This document shows, piece after piece, positions 44,456 through 53,989 of a DNA stretch of 64,000 bases; within the stretch, counting starts at the first letter, position 1, and the number at the start of each line of letters is the position of its first letter. The notes under the pieces are model-generated. The model did no database searches and was not told the origin of the DNA. It saw nothing but the letters and a program-made list of their open reading frames with translations. Source of the stretch: UBA2779 sp965232165 (GTDB lineage: Bacteria; Spirochaetota; Spirochaetia; DSM-2461); contig CBDDOY010000001.1 of NCBI GenBank assembly GCA_965232165.1, forward strand, positions 1,984,001 through 2,048,000. Direction: 5' to 3'. Made by a program: the position numbers and the translations under genes.

Positions 44456-44554
44456 TTTTGCCTTTTTCCTGCCGCTTAAGCTGCAATGATGCACGGGCTA
44501 AGCTAAATCTGCGCTTGAGATTTTGCCGCCTTGCATCAGAAGAAAAACAGCAAT
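44456..44554 (+). repeat. Decayed family-B-like sequence
   Basis: Contains the internal family-B features (CCGCTTAAGCTGC; TTTTGCCGCCTTGCATC) without intact ends. Confidence 0.4.
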
Positions 44555-44635
44555 AACTACCTTGAAATCCCATAGTCTCCAGACTCCTAGTATAAGAGTG
44601 TGTTATTATGCTATTGATTTGAAAGGATGTTTTTA

Positions 44636-44752
44636 ATGTTCCCTGGAATTTTGATATTTACATTGTTTCTGGCTCAGCCTCCTTGCTGCTTAGAGGCGTT
44701 TGCCATATTCTTCCGCCTGCTCTCATCCGACAACTGGACTTGTCGGCCGTGA
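44636..44752 (+). CDS. Possible 38-residue hydrophobic peptide
   Basis: ATG 44636 lies 9 nt after GAAAGGA. The product is hydrophobic (GILIFTLFLAQ) with CC in the middle. It ends 16 bp before the DUF212 gene. Weak evidence; it may be chance. Confidence 0.2.
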   Translation: MFPGILIFTLFLAQPPCCLEAFAIFFRLLSSDNWTCRP

Positions 44753-44768
44753 GAACCATGGAAGTCCT

Positions 44769-45233
44769 ATGCTGTTAAACAATCCCCTGGTCGTGTCCCC
44801 GCTCATTGCCTTGATTGTCGCACAGGCTTCGAAGGTGTGTATTGCCATACTCACCGAGCATCGATGGGCCTTCGGACGAATGACCGAGACCGGCGGAATG
44901 CCTTCGGCTCATGCGGCCATCGTGTCGGCCCTCTGCACTTCCTGTCTGCTGTATTACGGCTCAAACAGCCCCTTGTTCGCTATATCCATCGTGTTCGGCA
45001 CCATCGTCATCTATGACGCGACAGGCATACGCCGGGCGGCGGGGCTTCATGCGGAGATACTCAACGAATTCATCGAGGGATTCTCCCATCTCTTCAGCGG
45101 GAAGGCCCGCCCCAAGGCGTTGAAGACGTTGCTGGGGCATTCTTATCCCCAGGTAATAGTAGGCCTCCTCATAGGAATAGTTACCTCTTTGGCGGCAAAG
45201 AGGATACTATCCGGGGCTTTTTCAGGTTACTGA
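44769..45233 (+). CDS. DUF212 (divergent PAP2-like) membrane protein
   Basis: 154 residues from ATG 44769, four to five membrane segments. ETGGMPSAHAAIVSAL is the divergent acid phosphatase/vanadium-peroxidase motif with the central His, and GIRRAAGLHAEILNE is also characteristic of this family. Likely a membrane phosphatase of unknown substrate. Its 3' end overlaps convergent murE by 12 bp. Confidence 0.85.
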   Translation: MLLNNPLVVSPLIALIVAQASKVCIAILTEHRWAFGRMTETGGMPSAHAAIVSALCTSCLLYYGSNSPLFAISIVFGTIVIYDATGIRRAAGLHAEILNEFIEGFSHLFSGKARPKALKTLLGHSYPQVIVGLLIGIVTSLAAKRILSGAFSGY

Positions 45234-46751
45234 AGAGCGGCGAACGACGTATCCTAGCTCGGTCAATACCTCTTTGCAGACCTCTATCTCGTTCCAAGGA
45301 CGAGGACCGTCGGCGTAAATTATGGAATCCTCATGCCCCTTGCCCAGAGCCGCCACGAGGTCATGCGTCTTTGCCATCTTGAACGCTGTTTTGATGGCCT
45401 CTCGTCTGTCAGGGATGAGGAATAACTCCCTGCCCCTGCCTTGCACACCCCTGGCGATGTCTTCAAGAATGGCTAGAGGTTCTTCCTCTCGGGGGTCTTC
45501 ATCGGTGAGAATCAGGATATTCCCGTATTCTGATGCGATTCGGCCCTGTTCAGGGCGTTTTTCCAGGTCCCGTTCACCGGCGGAACCAAAGAGGATGATG
45601 AGGCGTCCCGGGGTAAGGGCCTTTAAGAAGGGCAGTACCTTTCTGAAACTGCCGGGAGAATGGGCATAGTCAACCAGCACATGAAAATCCATATCGCCTT
45701 CTACTGGCTCCATCCTTCCCCTGACGCCGGTGAGTTTCGGGCATAGCTCGGCGAAGTCCGCGGGGGTTCCTTCCTTGAGTTTTGAGACGACACAGAGCGC
45801 AGCAAGCAGGTTTTCCACGTTGAAGATGCCGGGAAGATTCAGCCGGACATTTATCTGGTATTCGGCTTGGTTAAGACAAAATTCCGTTCCTGAGGGATGG
45901 AATCTAAGATTGGATGCGAATAGATCGGCCTCCGGGTGAGTCAGGCTGTAGGTGAAGACCTTTTTTCCTTCGGCGGCGGCGATGAAGCGCCCTGCATGAG
46001 GGTCATCGGCATTCACTACACCGAAGGCATCCGGGTTGTCACTTTCGGCTACCATCTGAAAAAGCCTGGCTTTGTCCGACCTGTAGGTTTCAAGATCACC
46101 ATGGAATTCCAGGTGCTCACTGGTTACATTGGTGAATACAGCCACATCGAAATCGACATCGGCTAATCTGTTGTTCCGTAAGGAGAGGCCGTGGCTGGTG
46201 GCCTCCAGAATTGCGTAGTTCTGCCCCGCATTGCGCATATCATGTAGAAGACGATGGATTTGGGGGGCCTCAGGAGTGGATTGTCTCAGGGGGTTGGTGT
46301 CTGATTGACCGCCTATGAAGAAATCCACCGTTGACAGACTGCCGGCCAATATGCCCTTTAGGTTCAATAACTGCCGGATGAGACTGACCGTGGTGCTTTT
46401 GCCATCCGTTCCGGTAACGCCCATCACTGTCATATCCCTGGAGGGGTGATCCCAGAAGGCCGCCGAAACAGGGGAGAGGGCGGCCCTGGTGTTCTCAACT
46501 CGTATGTAGGTGATTCCATCCCGTCTAACGGATAGCGGCTCTGAATGAATTATGGCGGCTGCACCGGCATCCAGGGCCTTGTCGATGAAATGATGGCCGT
46601 CGGCGTGAACCCCTTTCAGCGCAAAAAACAATCCATTTTTTTTCACTTCACGGGAATCGTAGGCAATGGATGTTATGAGAGTATCGGCAGAACCGGCCAT
46701 CTCAAACCCTTGAAGCGGCAGCATCAATGCTTTAAGATATTTTTTTGGCAT
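45222..46751 (-). CDS. murE: UDP-MurNAc-tripeptide synthetase MurE
   Basis: 509 residues. It adds the third amino acid to UDP-MurNAc-L-Ala-D-Glu. ATP loop VTGTDGKSTT (~residue 112), the carbamylated-Lys region, and the C-terminal ligase domain (FGSAGERDLEKRPEQGRIA). The substrate-recognition loop reads TDEDPREEEP; the DxxPR pattern is typical of meso-diaminopimelate enzymes (DNPR), but the second residue differs, and spirochaetes often use ornithine. The added residue is therefore uncertain. Divergent from topA. Confidence 0.93.
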   Translation of the reverse strand: MPKKYLKALMLPLQGFEMAGSADTLITSIAYDSREVKKNGLFFALKGVHADGHHFIDKALDAGAAAIIHSEPLSVRRDGITYIRVENTRAALSPVSAAFWDHPSRDMTVMGVTGTDGKSTTVSLIRQLLNLKGILAGSLSTVDFFIGGQSDTNPLRQSTPEAPQIHRLLHDMRNAGQNYAILEATSHGLSLRNNRLADVDFDVAVFTNVTSEHLEFHGDLETYRSDKARLFQMVAESDNPDAFGVVNADDPHAGRFIAAAEGKKVFTYSLTHPEADLFASNLRFHPSGTEFCLNQAEYQINVRLNLPGIFNVENLLAALCVVSKLKEGTPADFAELCPKLTGVRGRMEPVEGDMDFHVLVDYAHSPGSFRKVLPFLKALTPGRLIILFGSAGERDLEKRPEQGRIASEYGNILILTDEDPREEEPLAILEDIARGVQGRGRELFLIPDRREAIKTAFKMAKTHDLVAALGKGHEDSIIYADGPRPWNEIEVCKEVLTELGYVVRRSSVT

Positions 46752-46857
46752 TTAATGGAGTATATAGAAATAGCCGAGAAATGAGAATATAGTGGTATGG
46801 TCTTGATTATCATGGTTATTTCATTATATTTCGGCCTAGCATCGCTTAGGAGTAATT
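46752..46857. other. murE-topA divergent promoter region
   Basis: 106 bp. AT-rich with several possible -10 boxes (TATAGT, TATATT) but no clear -35. Ribosome site TAGGAG precedes topA. Confidence 0.4.
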
Positions 46858-49182
46858 ATGGCGGCAGCGAAAGGGAAATTGGTTATCGTCGAAAGCCCGG
46901 CCAAGGCAAAAACCATCAAGAAGATGCTTGGCCGAGGCTATACGGTGAAGGCCTCTGTGGGACATGTCAGAGATCTCGACGTTAAAGGCAAGCGTGGAAA
47001 TTCCTTCGGCATAGACTTTGAAAATGGGTATGAACCGCGTTATGTGATTATCCCGGGCAAGAAGAAAACGGTTGAAGAGCTTAAGGCCGCCGCCGACAAG
47101 GTGGAAGAGGTCTTCCTCGCACCCGACCCCGATCGTGAAGGAGAGGCCATTGCCTGGCATCTCAAAGAGGCGCTGAAGCTCAATGACTTGAAAGCTCGGC
47201 GTGTCACCTGCCAGGCCATTACGAAGAAGGCCGTAACCGAAGCATTTAAGAATCCACGCAGCATTGACATGCATCTGGTAGGTGCTCAGAAAGGCCGCCG
47301 TGTTCTCGATAGAATCGTCGGATACAGCCTGTCGCCATTCCTATGGAAGAAGGTTACCAAGAATCTATCAGCGGGACGGGTACAGTCTGTGGCCCTGCGG
47401 CTCATCGTTGAGAAAGAGAAGGAAATCTCGAGCTTTGAGCCCCAGGAATACTGGAAGATTGATGCTGATCTTCATAACGAACATGGAGAGAGCACCCATT
47501 TCAATGCCAATCTCACCTCGTGGAAGGGCGAGAAATTTGCCCTTGGAGGGAAATTTTCATCGTCGGAGGCAAGTGCCCGAGAGGTTGAATCCGTCCTAAA
47601 ATTCGCCAAATACATTGTCAGCGATGTATCAAGCAAGGATACTCAAAGGAGACCGCAGCCCCCTTTCATTACCAGCACGCTTCAGCAGGCGGCATCTTCT
47701 CAACTCAGGTTTGCAGTCAGCCGTACCATGAGGATTGCGCAGCAGTTGTACGAGGGGATTGAATTGGCCAATGAAACCATTGGTCTGATTACCTATATGA
47801 GGACGGATTCCACCCGGCTTGATCCCGAGGCCGTTGGCGAGATAAGGGACTGGATAGGCCAAAACCATCCCAATTATCTCCCGGAAGCTCCGCGGAGCTA
47901 CGGGAGCAAGCCGAAGAGCGGCGTTAAGGCCCAGGATGCCCATGAAGCCGTACGCCCCACCTCAATTTTCCAGACCCCCGAATCGGTGAAGCCCTATCTC
48001 AGGCCGGAACAATACAAACTCTACGAACTCATCTGGCGCAGAGCCGTTGCAAGCCAGATGAAAGATGCGCGTTACGCCGTCACGACGGTGAGAATTGAGG
48101 CGGCCGATGGCATACTGGAGGCCAAGGGGCGCGTCACCTTGTTTGACGGCTTCACCATGCTAATCCCTGAATTGATGAAATTTAAGGAGGAATTTCAGGA
48201 TCTTCCGTCGATTTCCCGCAAAGCAGTACTTGCCCTTGACAACCTGAACACCGCACAGAAATGGACCAAGCCGCCTCTACGCTACACCGAGGCCAGCCTC
48301 GTAAAGGCATTGGAGAAGGGGGGAATAGGCCGACCTTCCACCTATTCTACTATCATCAACACCATCCGGAATAGAGGCTATGTCCGTCTTGAGAAGAGAG
48401 CATTCTTCGCTAGCAAACTCGGCATTGCCGTCAATGACATCCTTGTGCTGGAATTCCCCAACATCATGGACTACCGCTTTACGGCCGAAATGGAGAATAA
48501 TCTCGATGCCGTGGAAGAGGGCACCGTAGACTGGCATAAGCTCCTTGATGATTTCTACAAAGGCTTCTCCAAACAAGTGGAGAATGCCCTCAATACCGCC
48601 GAACCGCTCAAGGGGCGTATGTGGGAAGGCGAAGAAAAATGTCCTATATGCGAGAAGCCGCTAGTTATGAGGTATTCGAAGGCTGGGGCATTCCTCGGGT
48701 GTTCGGGTTATCCAGATTGCAAGGGACTTCTCCCTGTACCCGGGGAAGGCGTGGATGATGGGGAAACCGATGGAGAAGAGGTTATTTGTCCCAAATGCGG
48801 GCAGCGTATGCTCCTCAAATCCAGCCGCTACGGTAAGTTTTATGCGTGCAGCGGCTACCCCGAGTGCAAGGTCACGGCCAATCTCGGGGCCGATGGTACA
48901 GCCGTGTTCCTGCCGGATATAAAAATGGATTGTGACGAATGCGGCAGTCCCATGGAAATCAAATCTAAGCGCCGGGGCCCGGTTATGGTATGTCCTAACC
49001 AGGATTGCAAGAGGGAGTTGCCTGTCAAAGACGACAAGGCAATAAGCCTCCCAAAAGCTAATGGCACGAAATGCGAAAAATGCGGCTGTCCGATGATTGT
49101 CCGACTCAGTCGCCGGGGGCCCTTTCTGGCATGCACCGGATTTCCAAAATGCAGGAACGCTAAGAATTTGGAAGCGGATTGA
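46858..49182 (+). CDS. topA: DNA topoisomerase I
   Basis: 774 residues, type IA enzyme that relaxes negative supercoils. TOPRIM domain (KLVIVESPAKAKTIKK; APDPDREGEAIAWHL), active Tyr in LITYMRTDS (~residue 312), then four C-terminal zinc ribbons with tetracysteine pairs (CPICEKP; CPKCGQR; CDECGSP; CEKCGCP) at ~590-770. All four modules keep their Cys pairs. It stands alone. Confidence 0.96.
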   Translation: MAAAKGKLVIVESPAKAKTIKKMLGRGYTVKASVGHVRDLDVKGKRGNSFGIDFENGYEPRYVIIPGKKKTVEELKAAADKVEEVFLAPDPDREGEAIAWHLKEALKLNDLKARRVTCQAITKKAVTEAFKNPRSIDMHLVGAQKGRRVLDRIVGYSLSPFLWKKVTKNLSAGRVQSVALRLIVEKEKEISSFEPQEYWKIDADLHNEHGESTHFNANLTSWKGEKFALGGKFSSSEASAREVESVLKFAKYIVSDVSSKDTQRRPQPPFITSTLQQAASSQLRFAVSRTMRIAQQLYEGIELANETIGLITYMRTDSTRLDPEAVGEIRDWIGQNHPNYLPEAPRSYGSKPKSGVKAQDAHEAVRPTSIFQTPESVKPYLRPEQYKLYELIWRRAVASQMKDARYAVTTVRIEAADGILEAKGRVTLFDGFTMLIPELMKFKEEFQDLPSISRKAVLALDNLNTAQKWTKPPLRYTEASLVKALEKGGIGRPSTYSTIINTIRNRGYVRLEKRAFFASKLGIAVNDILVLEFPNIMDYRFTAEMENNLDAVEEGTVDWHKLLDDFYKGFSKQVENALNTAEPLKGRMWEGEEKCPICEKPLVMRYSKAGAFLGCSGYPDCKGLLPVPGEGVDDGETDGEEVICPKCGQRMLLKSSRYGKFYACSGYPECKVTANLGADGTAVFLPDIKMDCDECGSPMEIKSKRRGPVMVCPNQDCKRELPVKDDKAISLPKANGTKCEKCGCPMIVRLSRRGPFLACTGFPKCRNAKNLEAD

Positions 49183-49238
49183 AATAGTTTTCGCCGGAGC
49201 ACGGCCTTTTTGAGAGTTTGTTATTAACTCATCTTCAT

Positions 49239-49335
49239 GGGCACCTCTAAAAAACCCATTTAGTTCTTGAGTCGATCTTTTCCGCCGCTACTGCGTTGTC
49301 AAGAATGCGAGTTTTTCTAAGGCCGCCTTGTATCG
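49239..49335 (+). repeat. Family-B repeat, truncated (left part)
   Basis: Intact left end and interior to TTGTATCGA, then replaced by a hairpin. About 60 bp of the right side are missing. Confidence 0.8.
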
Positions 49336-49373
49336 AGGCTCTTTCAAAAATCAGCCATTTTCGAAAGAGCCTC
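49335..49373. terminator. Strong 11-bp hairpin downstream of the lipoprotein pseudogene
   Basis: GAGGCTCTTTC and GAAAGAGCCTC separated by 17 bases. A very similar hairpin lies at 50891-50922, on the other side of the pseudogene. Could terminate either strand. Confidence 0.45.
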
Positions 49374-49432
49374 CAAAACATGTCCATCAAAAATCAAAAA
49401 GCCCCGGTTTGACCCAGAGCCCCTTGGTACGG

Positions 49433-50856
49433 CTAATCGGCGGTTATTGTCATGAATGATATATCTTGTATTTGAGTTGAGTAATCCATTTTGGCTTCGG
49501 TCCCCAGCCAGGACTGGGGAAAGAGCAGATAAGCAATCGATATGTCCTTGTTATCAATCACAGCATATTTTTTGGTTCCATCTGTGGATTCCTCAGGAAA
49601 AATCAGGACTACATTATTGCTTATAGAAATAGAAAGATTATTTATTGAGGGTTGAACTGTAAGCCTAAAGCTTGTAGAGCGTGAAGCTGGCGCATAATAT
49701 TCAAACGTCTGGATGTAACCGCTAACACGGAAAATAGCCGGCATTACAAACACGGGGTCCTGCGCATCATAGCTGTAGGTTCCGGTCAAGGCAGGTCCTG
49801 AACATAATGCTTTGTCTCAAGGGGCCACTCGGCGGTACTGTCAAAGATATCGGTTGACAATTTCGCCACCGCCAGCACCCGCTGGCTCCCCTCCTTGAGC
49901 GCATAGAGGGTGTAGGCCGTGCCGGGGCGAAGCAGATACTGGTTGATGTCGTAGGTATCACTGGTTTCCGCCACCGCTCCGCCGTGCAGACGGATCTGAC
50001 CAAGGTTGGCCTCGGTGAAGGCCTTGATGCCCGAATCAATGTGGTAGGGCAGAAGGATGCGCTTCGCCGTTTCCCCAATACGGCGCCACAGCCCGGTGCC
50101 GTCCGTCATTTCCTGAACGCCGGGTTCTTGGGAGCTGCTTGGCTTCAGTGCCAGCTTGTGACGGCCCTGAAGTTCCACGTCCCCCGTAGAAATGGTGAAC
50201 AGCGTGTAGTGAAAACGGCGGTCCTTGTCTGGAGCCGACTTGGCGATGGACTCCACCGTAAAGGCGTTGGTTACCGTAAGGGTGTAGGTTTTGGTGATAC
50301 CGTTTGTGCTGATGGGAATCTTCCCTATGCCGTTGGTCAAGGAAATGGTTGTGCCGGTGTCCGCTTCCAAACCAGTCGCACCTGTCAATAACACGCCCTT
50401 TACAGCTATTTCCGATGGAGCCATCCCGGGCAGGGTAAGGGATGCCGCAGTTCCTTCGATGACGGCGGGATAGTCGCTTCCCCTGAACTCAACCGACAGC
50501 GAAGTAACCGGCTCTTTCACCGTCAAGGTGATGCTGTCCGATTTGCCTCCGGCTACGACGGTGATGACGGTGGTACCTACATTTAGCGAGTTAACCTCAC
50601 CGCTGGTTGCGTCGATACTGGCCACCGATAGATCGCTGGATGTCCAGGCAAGGGTTTTATCCTCGGCGTTCTCGGGTAGCAGAGCAACGCTCAGGGTTAT
50701 GCTACTACCTACGCTCACTGTCTGATTACCGCCATCTATGGTTACGCTACTTACCTCTACTACTTCGGGAGTGTTTTCCGAGCAGGAAAGGATGAATACC
50801 GATAAGATCAGCAGAGACAGGTGTCAAACTGTGAATCTTTTGTTCTTACTGTTCAT
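49433..50856 (-). pseudogene. Broken BIG2-type lipoprotein gene (nonsense codon in the signal peptide, 3' frameshift)
   Basis: From ATG 50856, with a GGAGG site, the frame reads MNSKNKRFTV, an in-frame TGA (50824-50826), then LLILSVFILSCSENTPEV, a good signal peptide with lipobox Cys, and a BIG2 Ig domain (SVTIDGGNQTVSVGSSITLSV). The body continues open to 49786 (cadherin-like units; YDINQYLLRPGTAYTLYALKEG). A second frame then takes over at an overlapping TTGA and runs to 49433, probably the original C terminus. Residual translation might start at GTG 50718, without a signal peptide. Confidence 0.65.
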
Positions 50857-50890
50857 TCTATGAACCTCCAAATAAATTATTTTCTTCTGA

Positions 50891-50922
50891 GGCTCTTTCA
50901 GAAATAGGTTTGTGAAAGAGCC
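50891..50922. repeat. Second copy of the GGCTCTTTC hairpin
   Basis: GGCTCTTTCA and TGAAAGAGCC, 10 bp arms with 12-base loop, upstream of the lipoprotein pseudogene. Confidence 0.6.
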
Positions 50923-50929
50923 ACCTATA

Positions 50930-51243
50930 GGGTACCTCTAAAAAAATGGTTTTGCAACTCTCGACTCGGGAAAAACGTCCTTTTTTTCATTTTGGTCTGA
51001 AAATTTCGACCTTTATTTTGGTCTGAAAATTTCGACCTTTCTTAGCGATTTCAACCCGTTATCAGGCTTTTTTCGGCTTACGGAGCACATTCAGTGCCCA
51101 CTTATCCCAGGGATTGTCTCAAATACACATAACGACAGATGTTATAGCTAAGGTTCAGTAGTCCAATGATCCCTTCTATTCTCTCTTTGGGGTACCTCTA
51201 AAAAACAGCTTTAGGAAATTGACGAATTGGCGGTGTGTTCCTC
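50930..51243. other. Gene-free scar left of the IS1182-type element
   Basis: Holds two family-B end fragments (50930-50950 and 51189-51230), a direct repeat of about 25 bp (TTTTGGTCTGAAAATTTCGA, twice, ~50990-51041), and between them a minus-strand stretch reading RIEGIIGLLNLSYNICRYVY, which could be a transposase scrap but is not identified. Confidence 0.4.
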
Positions 51244-52940
51244 GGGGCTGTGTCAGTAATAAAAAATCTGGTAAACTAAAGTATGAAGTTCCGCCCTTAT
51301 GACATGAATGAACAAATGCTGCTGCCACCGAACCTGAGCGAATTGATTGACCAGGACGATTCCGTCAGAGTTGTCAGCCGGGTTGTTGATCAGCTAGACC
51401 GCAGGATTCTGTGCAAACCTTTTAAGGGGGAGCGCGGCTATCCACCCTATGATCCATGTATGATGATGAAACTTCTGCTCTACGGCTATACCCAAGGGAT
51501 ATACTCCTGCCGCAAACTGGAGAAAGCGGTTAAAAGAGATATCAACTTTATGTGGATTTGTGCATTCCAGCGTCCTGATTTTATTACGATCAATCGGTTT
51601 CGGGGAAAGTATTTCAAAGAGATTCTGGAAGAAGTTTTTGCCGAAGTCGCTCTAATACTGTTGGAAGAAGGATACATTAAAGAAGAAGATTATTTTGTCG
51701 ATGGCACGAAAGTGAAAGCTGATGCGAACAAATTCAAGGCGGTCTGGAAAAAGAACAGTGAGCGATACAAAGACATGGCTCGTCAGCGGGCATCGGAAAT
51801 AATTGATGAAGCCAACCGGTTAAACGATGTGGAAATACCACAGGATGCCGACCCTGAAGGTCTGAACGCTGCGGCAGAGAAGGTTGAAGAGAGTATTGAT
51901 GAAGATACAGATTCAAAGTCAACCCGAAGGAAAAAGAAAAGTCTGTCTAAAAAATTAAAAGAGGAATCATCCAGAATAGCAGAATATGAAAAACAGCAGG
52001 AAACTTTGGGAGAGCGCAACTCTTACAGCAAAACAGACGAAGATGCGACTTTTATGAAGATGAAGAACGATGAAATACTTCCGGCGTATAATTTACAAGT
52101 CGGCACCCAGGATGGATTTGTAACTGGAGTAACCGTTCATCAGAATGCCAATGACGGCAAGGTCTTTCGGGAACATGTAGAAAGGCGGGCTGAGCTTGGA
52201 ATTGCCAATCCACAAAATATAATAGCCGATGCGGGTTATGGTTATAGAAACAATTATGACTATCTTGAATATAATGGCATGGAGGCCTACATAAAATATC
52301 CTGGATATTGGGCAGAAAATAAAAATTCGATGAAATCCCGGTATAAGCATTTCAAATTCAAAATGGATGATTCTGGCGAGATTCATTGTCCAGCTGGCTA
52401 TAAGATGCGGAAAGAAGATGAACTATTACACTTTAATGCCAGTGTATATATTTGTGAATTTTGTGGTATATGTCCTAACAAATTGTACTGTATAGGAAGA
52501 GATAAAGAACACAAAAGGCTTGAAGTAAATCGACATTATCGACATCAGCAGAAAAGAGCGAGAAAACTGCTGGAAACGAATACAGGCCGGAGATTATATT
52601 CTCGCCGAGCTAATGAGGTTGAAAGTGTATTTGGAGACATGAAACATAACCAGAAATTTACACATTTCAGCTTGCGAGGGCTGGAGAACGTGCAAGCAGA
52701 GTCTTATCTGTATATGCTTGCGTATAACCTGCGTAAGATGGGTACTGTAGGGGTATTAAGGCCCTTAAATACTCTTGTTGTTAGCTTGTATTCATTTGTT
52801 TGCTCATTTATAGCTTGTTTTGGCGGAATTTTTGCTAGGTGGGCGAATTATCGGACCAATACTGAAAATATTGAAGGATGCGAGAAAATTCAAGTGAAAA
52901 GATTTCTATTCGGTTTTTAAGCAGTTTCTGACACAGCCCC
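51244..52940 (+). mobile_element. IS1182-family insertion sequence, apparently intact
   Basis: 1697 bp bounded by perfect 13-bp inverted repeats (GGGGCTGTGTCAG at 51244-51256 and its complement at 52928-52940). It carries one intact transposase gene. Its right end sits inside an IS30-type transposase gene. No target-site duplication is visible, so one flank may have been deleted after insertion. Confidence 0.9.
51283..52920 (+). CDS. IS1182-family transposase
   Basis: 545 residues. N-terminal MKFRPYDMNEQMLLPPNL and YDPCMMMKLLLYGYTQGIYSCRKLEKA are family signatures. DDE residues: Asp in YFVDGTKVKADANK, Asp in NIIADAGYGY, Glu in NEVESVFGDMKHN. A Cys-rich patch (CEFCGICPNKLYC) lies before the last catalytic Glu. 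A charged coiled-coil insert (~200-250) is normal for this group. No frameshift. Confidence 0.93.
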   Translation: MKFRPYDMNEQMLLPPNLSELIDQDDSVRVVSRVVDQLDRRILCKPFKGERGYPPYDPCMMMKLLLYGYTQGIYSCRKLEKAVKRDINFMWICAFQRPDFITINRFRGKYFKEILEEVFAEVALILLEEGYIKEEDYFVDGTKVKADANKFKAVWKKNSERYKDMARQRASEIIDEANRLNDVEIPQDADPEGLNAAAEKVEESIDEDTDSKSTRRKKKSLSKKLKEESSRIAEYEKQQETLGERNSYSKTDEDATFMKMKNDEILPAYNLQVGTQDGFVTGVTVHQNANDGKVFREHVERRAELGIANPQNIIADAGYGYRNNYDYLEYNGMEAYIKYPGYWAENKNSMKSRYKHFKFKMDDSGEIHCPAGYKMRKEDELLHFNASVYICEFCGICPNKLYCIGRDKEHKRLEVNRHYRHQQKRARKLLETNTGRRLYSRRANEVESVFGDMKHNQKFTHFSLRGLENVQAESYLYMLAYNLRKMGTVGVLRPLNTLVVSLYSFVCSFIACFGGIFARWANYRTNTENIEGCEKIQVKRFLFGF

Positions 52941-53629
52941 AACTTTTCCATGATGACCACCCGTCCTGAGCGTTCTACAAGTGTCATGAGAGTTTGCTTG
53001 CCCTTGCCTTCAGCACCCACAACGCTGTCTATTTCCCAATGACCAAATTCTTCTCGATCCTCAATATACGCCGGTCTGGTCGAAATACTTTTCATTGCTG
53101 ATTTCGCTCTGTTATGCCTCTTATGGCCATTTGAGCCATTCTTGCACCTCCTTTTACCCCGAAGCAGATAATTCTCGGCATTCCCCAGCAGGCCTTCATA
53201 GATATACCGGTAGAGGGTTTTCGTACTGATTCTTGTACCCGTTGGCCATGAGTACTTCTTATAATGCATTATGACTGAGTCAGGGCTGTATTTCTTTTTA
53301 AGGAGCTTTTGGGTCTCCTTGACAAATTTGTAATCGGCACCAAGCTTCAATGCTGGTCCCTTTGCTTCAAGCTCCCTACGGGCTTTTCTCTGGCCAATGT
53401 CCGCGCTATAGGTCATATATGCAGATAAATCACTATTCTGAAGTGTAACCGATCCTCGTTTGAGTTCTCTCCGTATACTTCTTTCATGGCGATCCAGGAT
53501 GATTGCCATCTGTTTGATTGTCAGCATGTCCTTCCCTTTTTTGCGGATCATTCTTTCCAGAATTAGCCGTTCCTCCCAATTGAAGTGTTTTCCCCTTCTA
53601 TAGCTTGTGCTATTGTGTTCTTGTCCCAT
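52941..53629 (-). pseudogene. IS30-family transposase, truncated by the IS1182-type element
   Basis: The first ~230 codons from ATG 53629 are intact: an HTH region (LTIKQMAIILDRHERSIRRELKRG), the segment STKTLYRYIYEGLL, and the first catalytic Asp in HWEIDSVVG. After VVIMEKL the frame runs into the IS1182-type element and ends in unrelated residues. The other catalytic residues are missing. The sequence GCGGACAGTTAATGTTACAA near 53698-53717 may be its terminal repeat. Confidence 0.8.
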
Positions 53630-53798
53630 GTTAACTCCTGTCTTTTCATATAAGCAGTATACATGAGTTTCATGGGGCTTCTTTTGCCCTCTTTATCGCG
53701 GACAGTTAATGTTACAATTCACCTTAAAAAAAATTGCATTGGCTGTGGGTTGAACCACCCGCTGCGTCAGTATAAAATCTACTCGAACTGAACACCTC

Positions 53799-53828
53799 TT
53801 GACCTTTTTCTGGCAGAGCACCTATACT
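53799..53828 (+). promoter_or_regulatory. Promoter of the leucine/citramalate operon
   Basis: TTGACC (53799-53804), 18-bp spacer, TATACT (53823-53828). The predicted +1 falls on the leader peptide ATG at 53835, six bases after the -10 box, as for sixA. Confidence 0.6.
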
Positions 53829-53834
53829 GTACTC

Positions 53835-53948
53835 ATGCCGTATAAGCGAAAAACCCAAGTATCAGATTCAAAATTCTGCCTACTGCTGCTATCGCTTATT
53901 ATTATGCCCCTCGATTCGGCGTGGGGGTATCATCGCGGCAGGGCGTAA
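53835..53948 (+). CDS. Leucine leader peptide (attenuator peptide)
   Basis: 37 residues with four successive Leu codons (CTA CTG CTG CTA), then CTT, two Ile codons, and CTC. This is the pattern of a branched-chain amino acid leader peptide whose translation senses charged tRNA-Leu. No ribosome site is seen; the transcript may be leaderless. It is followed by an antiterminator/terminator pair in front of the citramalate/isopropylmalate synthase genes. Confidence 0.65.
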   Translation: MPYKRKTQVSDSKFCLLLLSLIIMPLDSAWGYHRGRA

Positions 53949-53989
53949 TTACACGTCAAAAAATGATGATAATCCCTCTAATGAATCGA
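53911..53989 (+). promoter_or_regulatory. Candidate antiterminator pairing
   Basis: TCGATTC (53911-53917, inside the leader ORF) is perfectly complementary to GAATCGA (53983-53989), which directly abuts the left arm of the terminator hairpin. Pairing would hinder terminator formation when ribosomes stall on the Leu codons. Confidence 0.5.

Noticed and set aside
49192..49211. Intrinsic terminator after topA (GCCG/CGGC then TTTTT)
   Set aside because: The stem is only about four base pairs; too weak to list as a feature.
50824..50826. Selenocysteine or recoded TGA in the lipoprotein leader
   Set aside because: It lies in a signal peptide with no reason for selenocysteine, and the gene has a second lesion; a nonsense mutation is simpler.
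52835..52940. C-terminal part of the minus-strand IS30-type frame
   Set aside because: These residues are encoded by the inverted end of the IS1182-type element, not by the IS30 gene.
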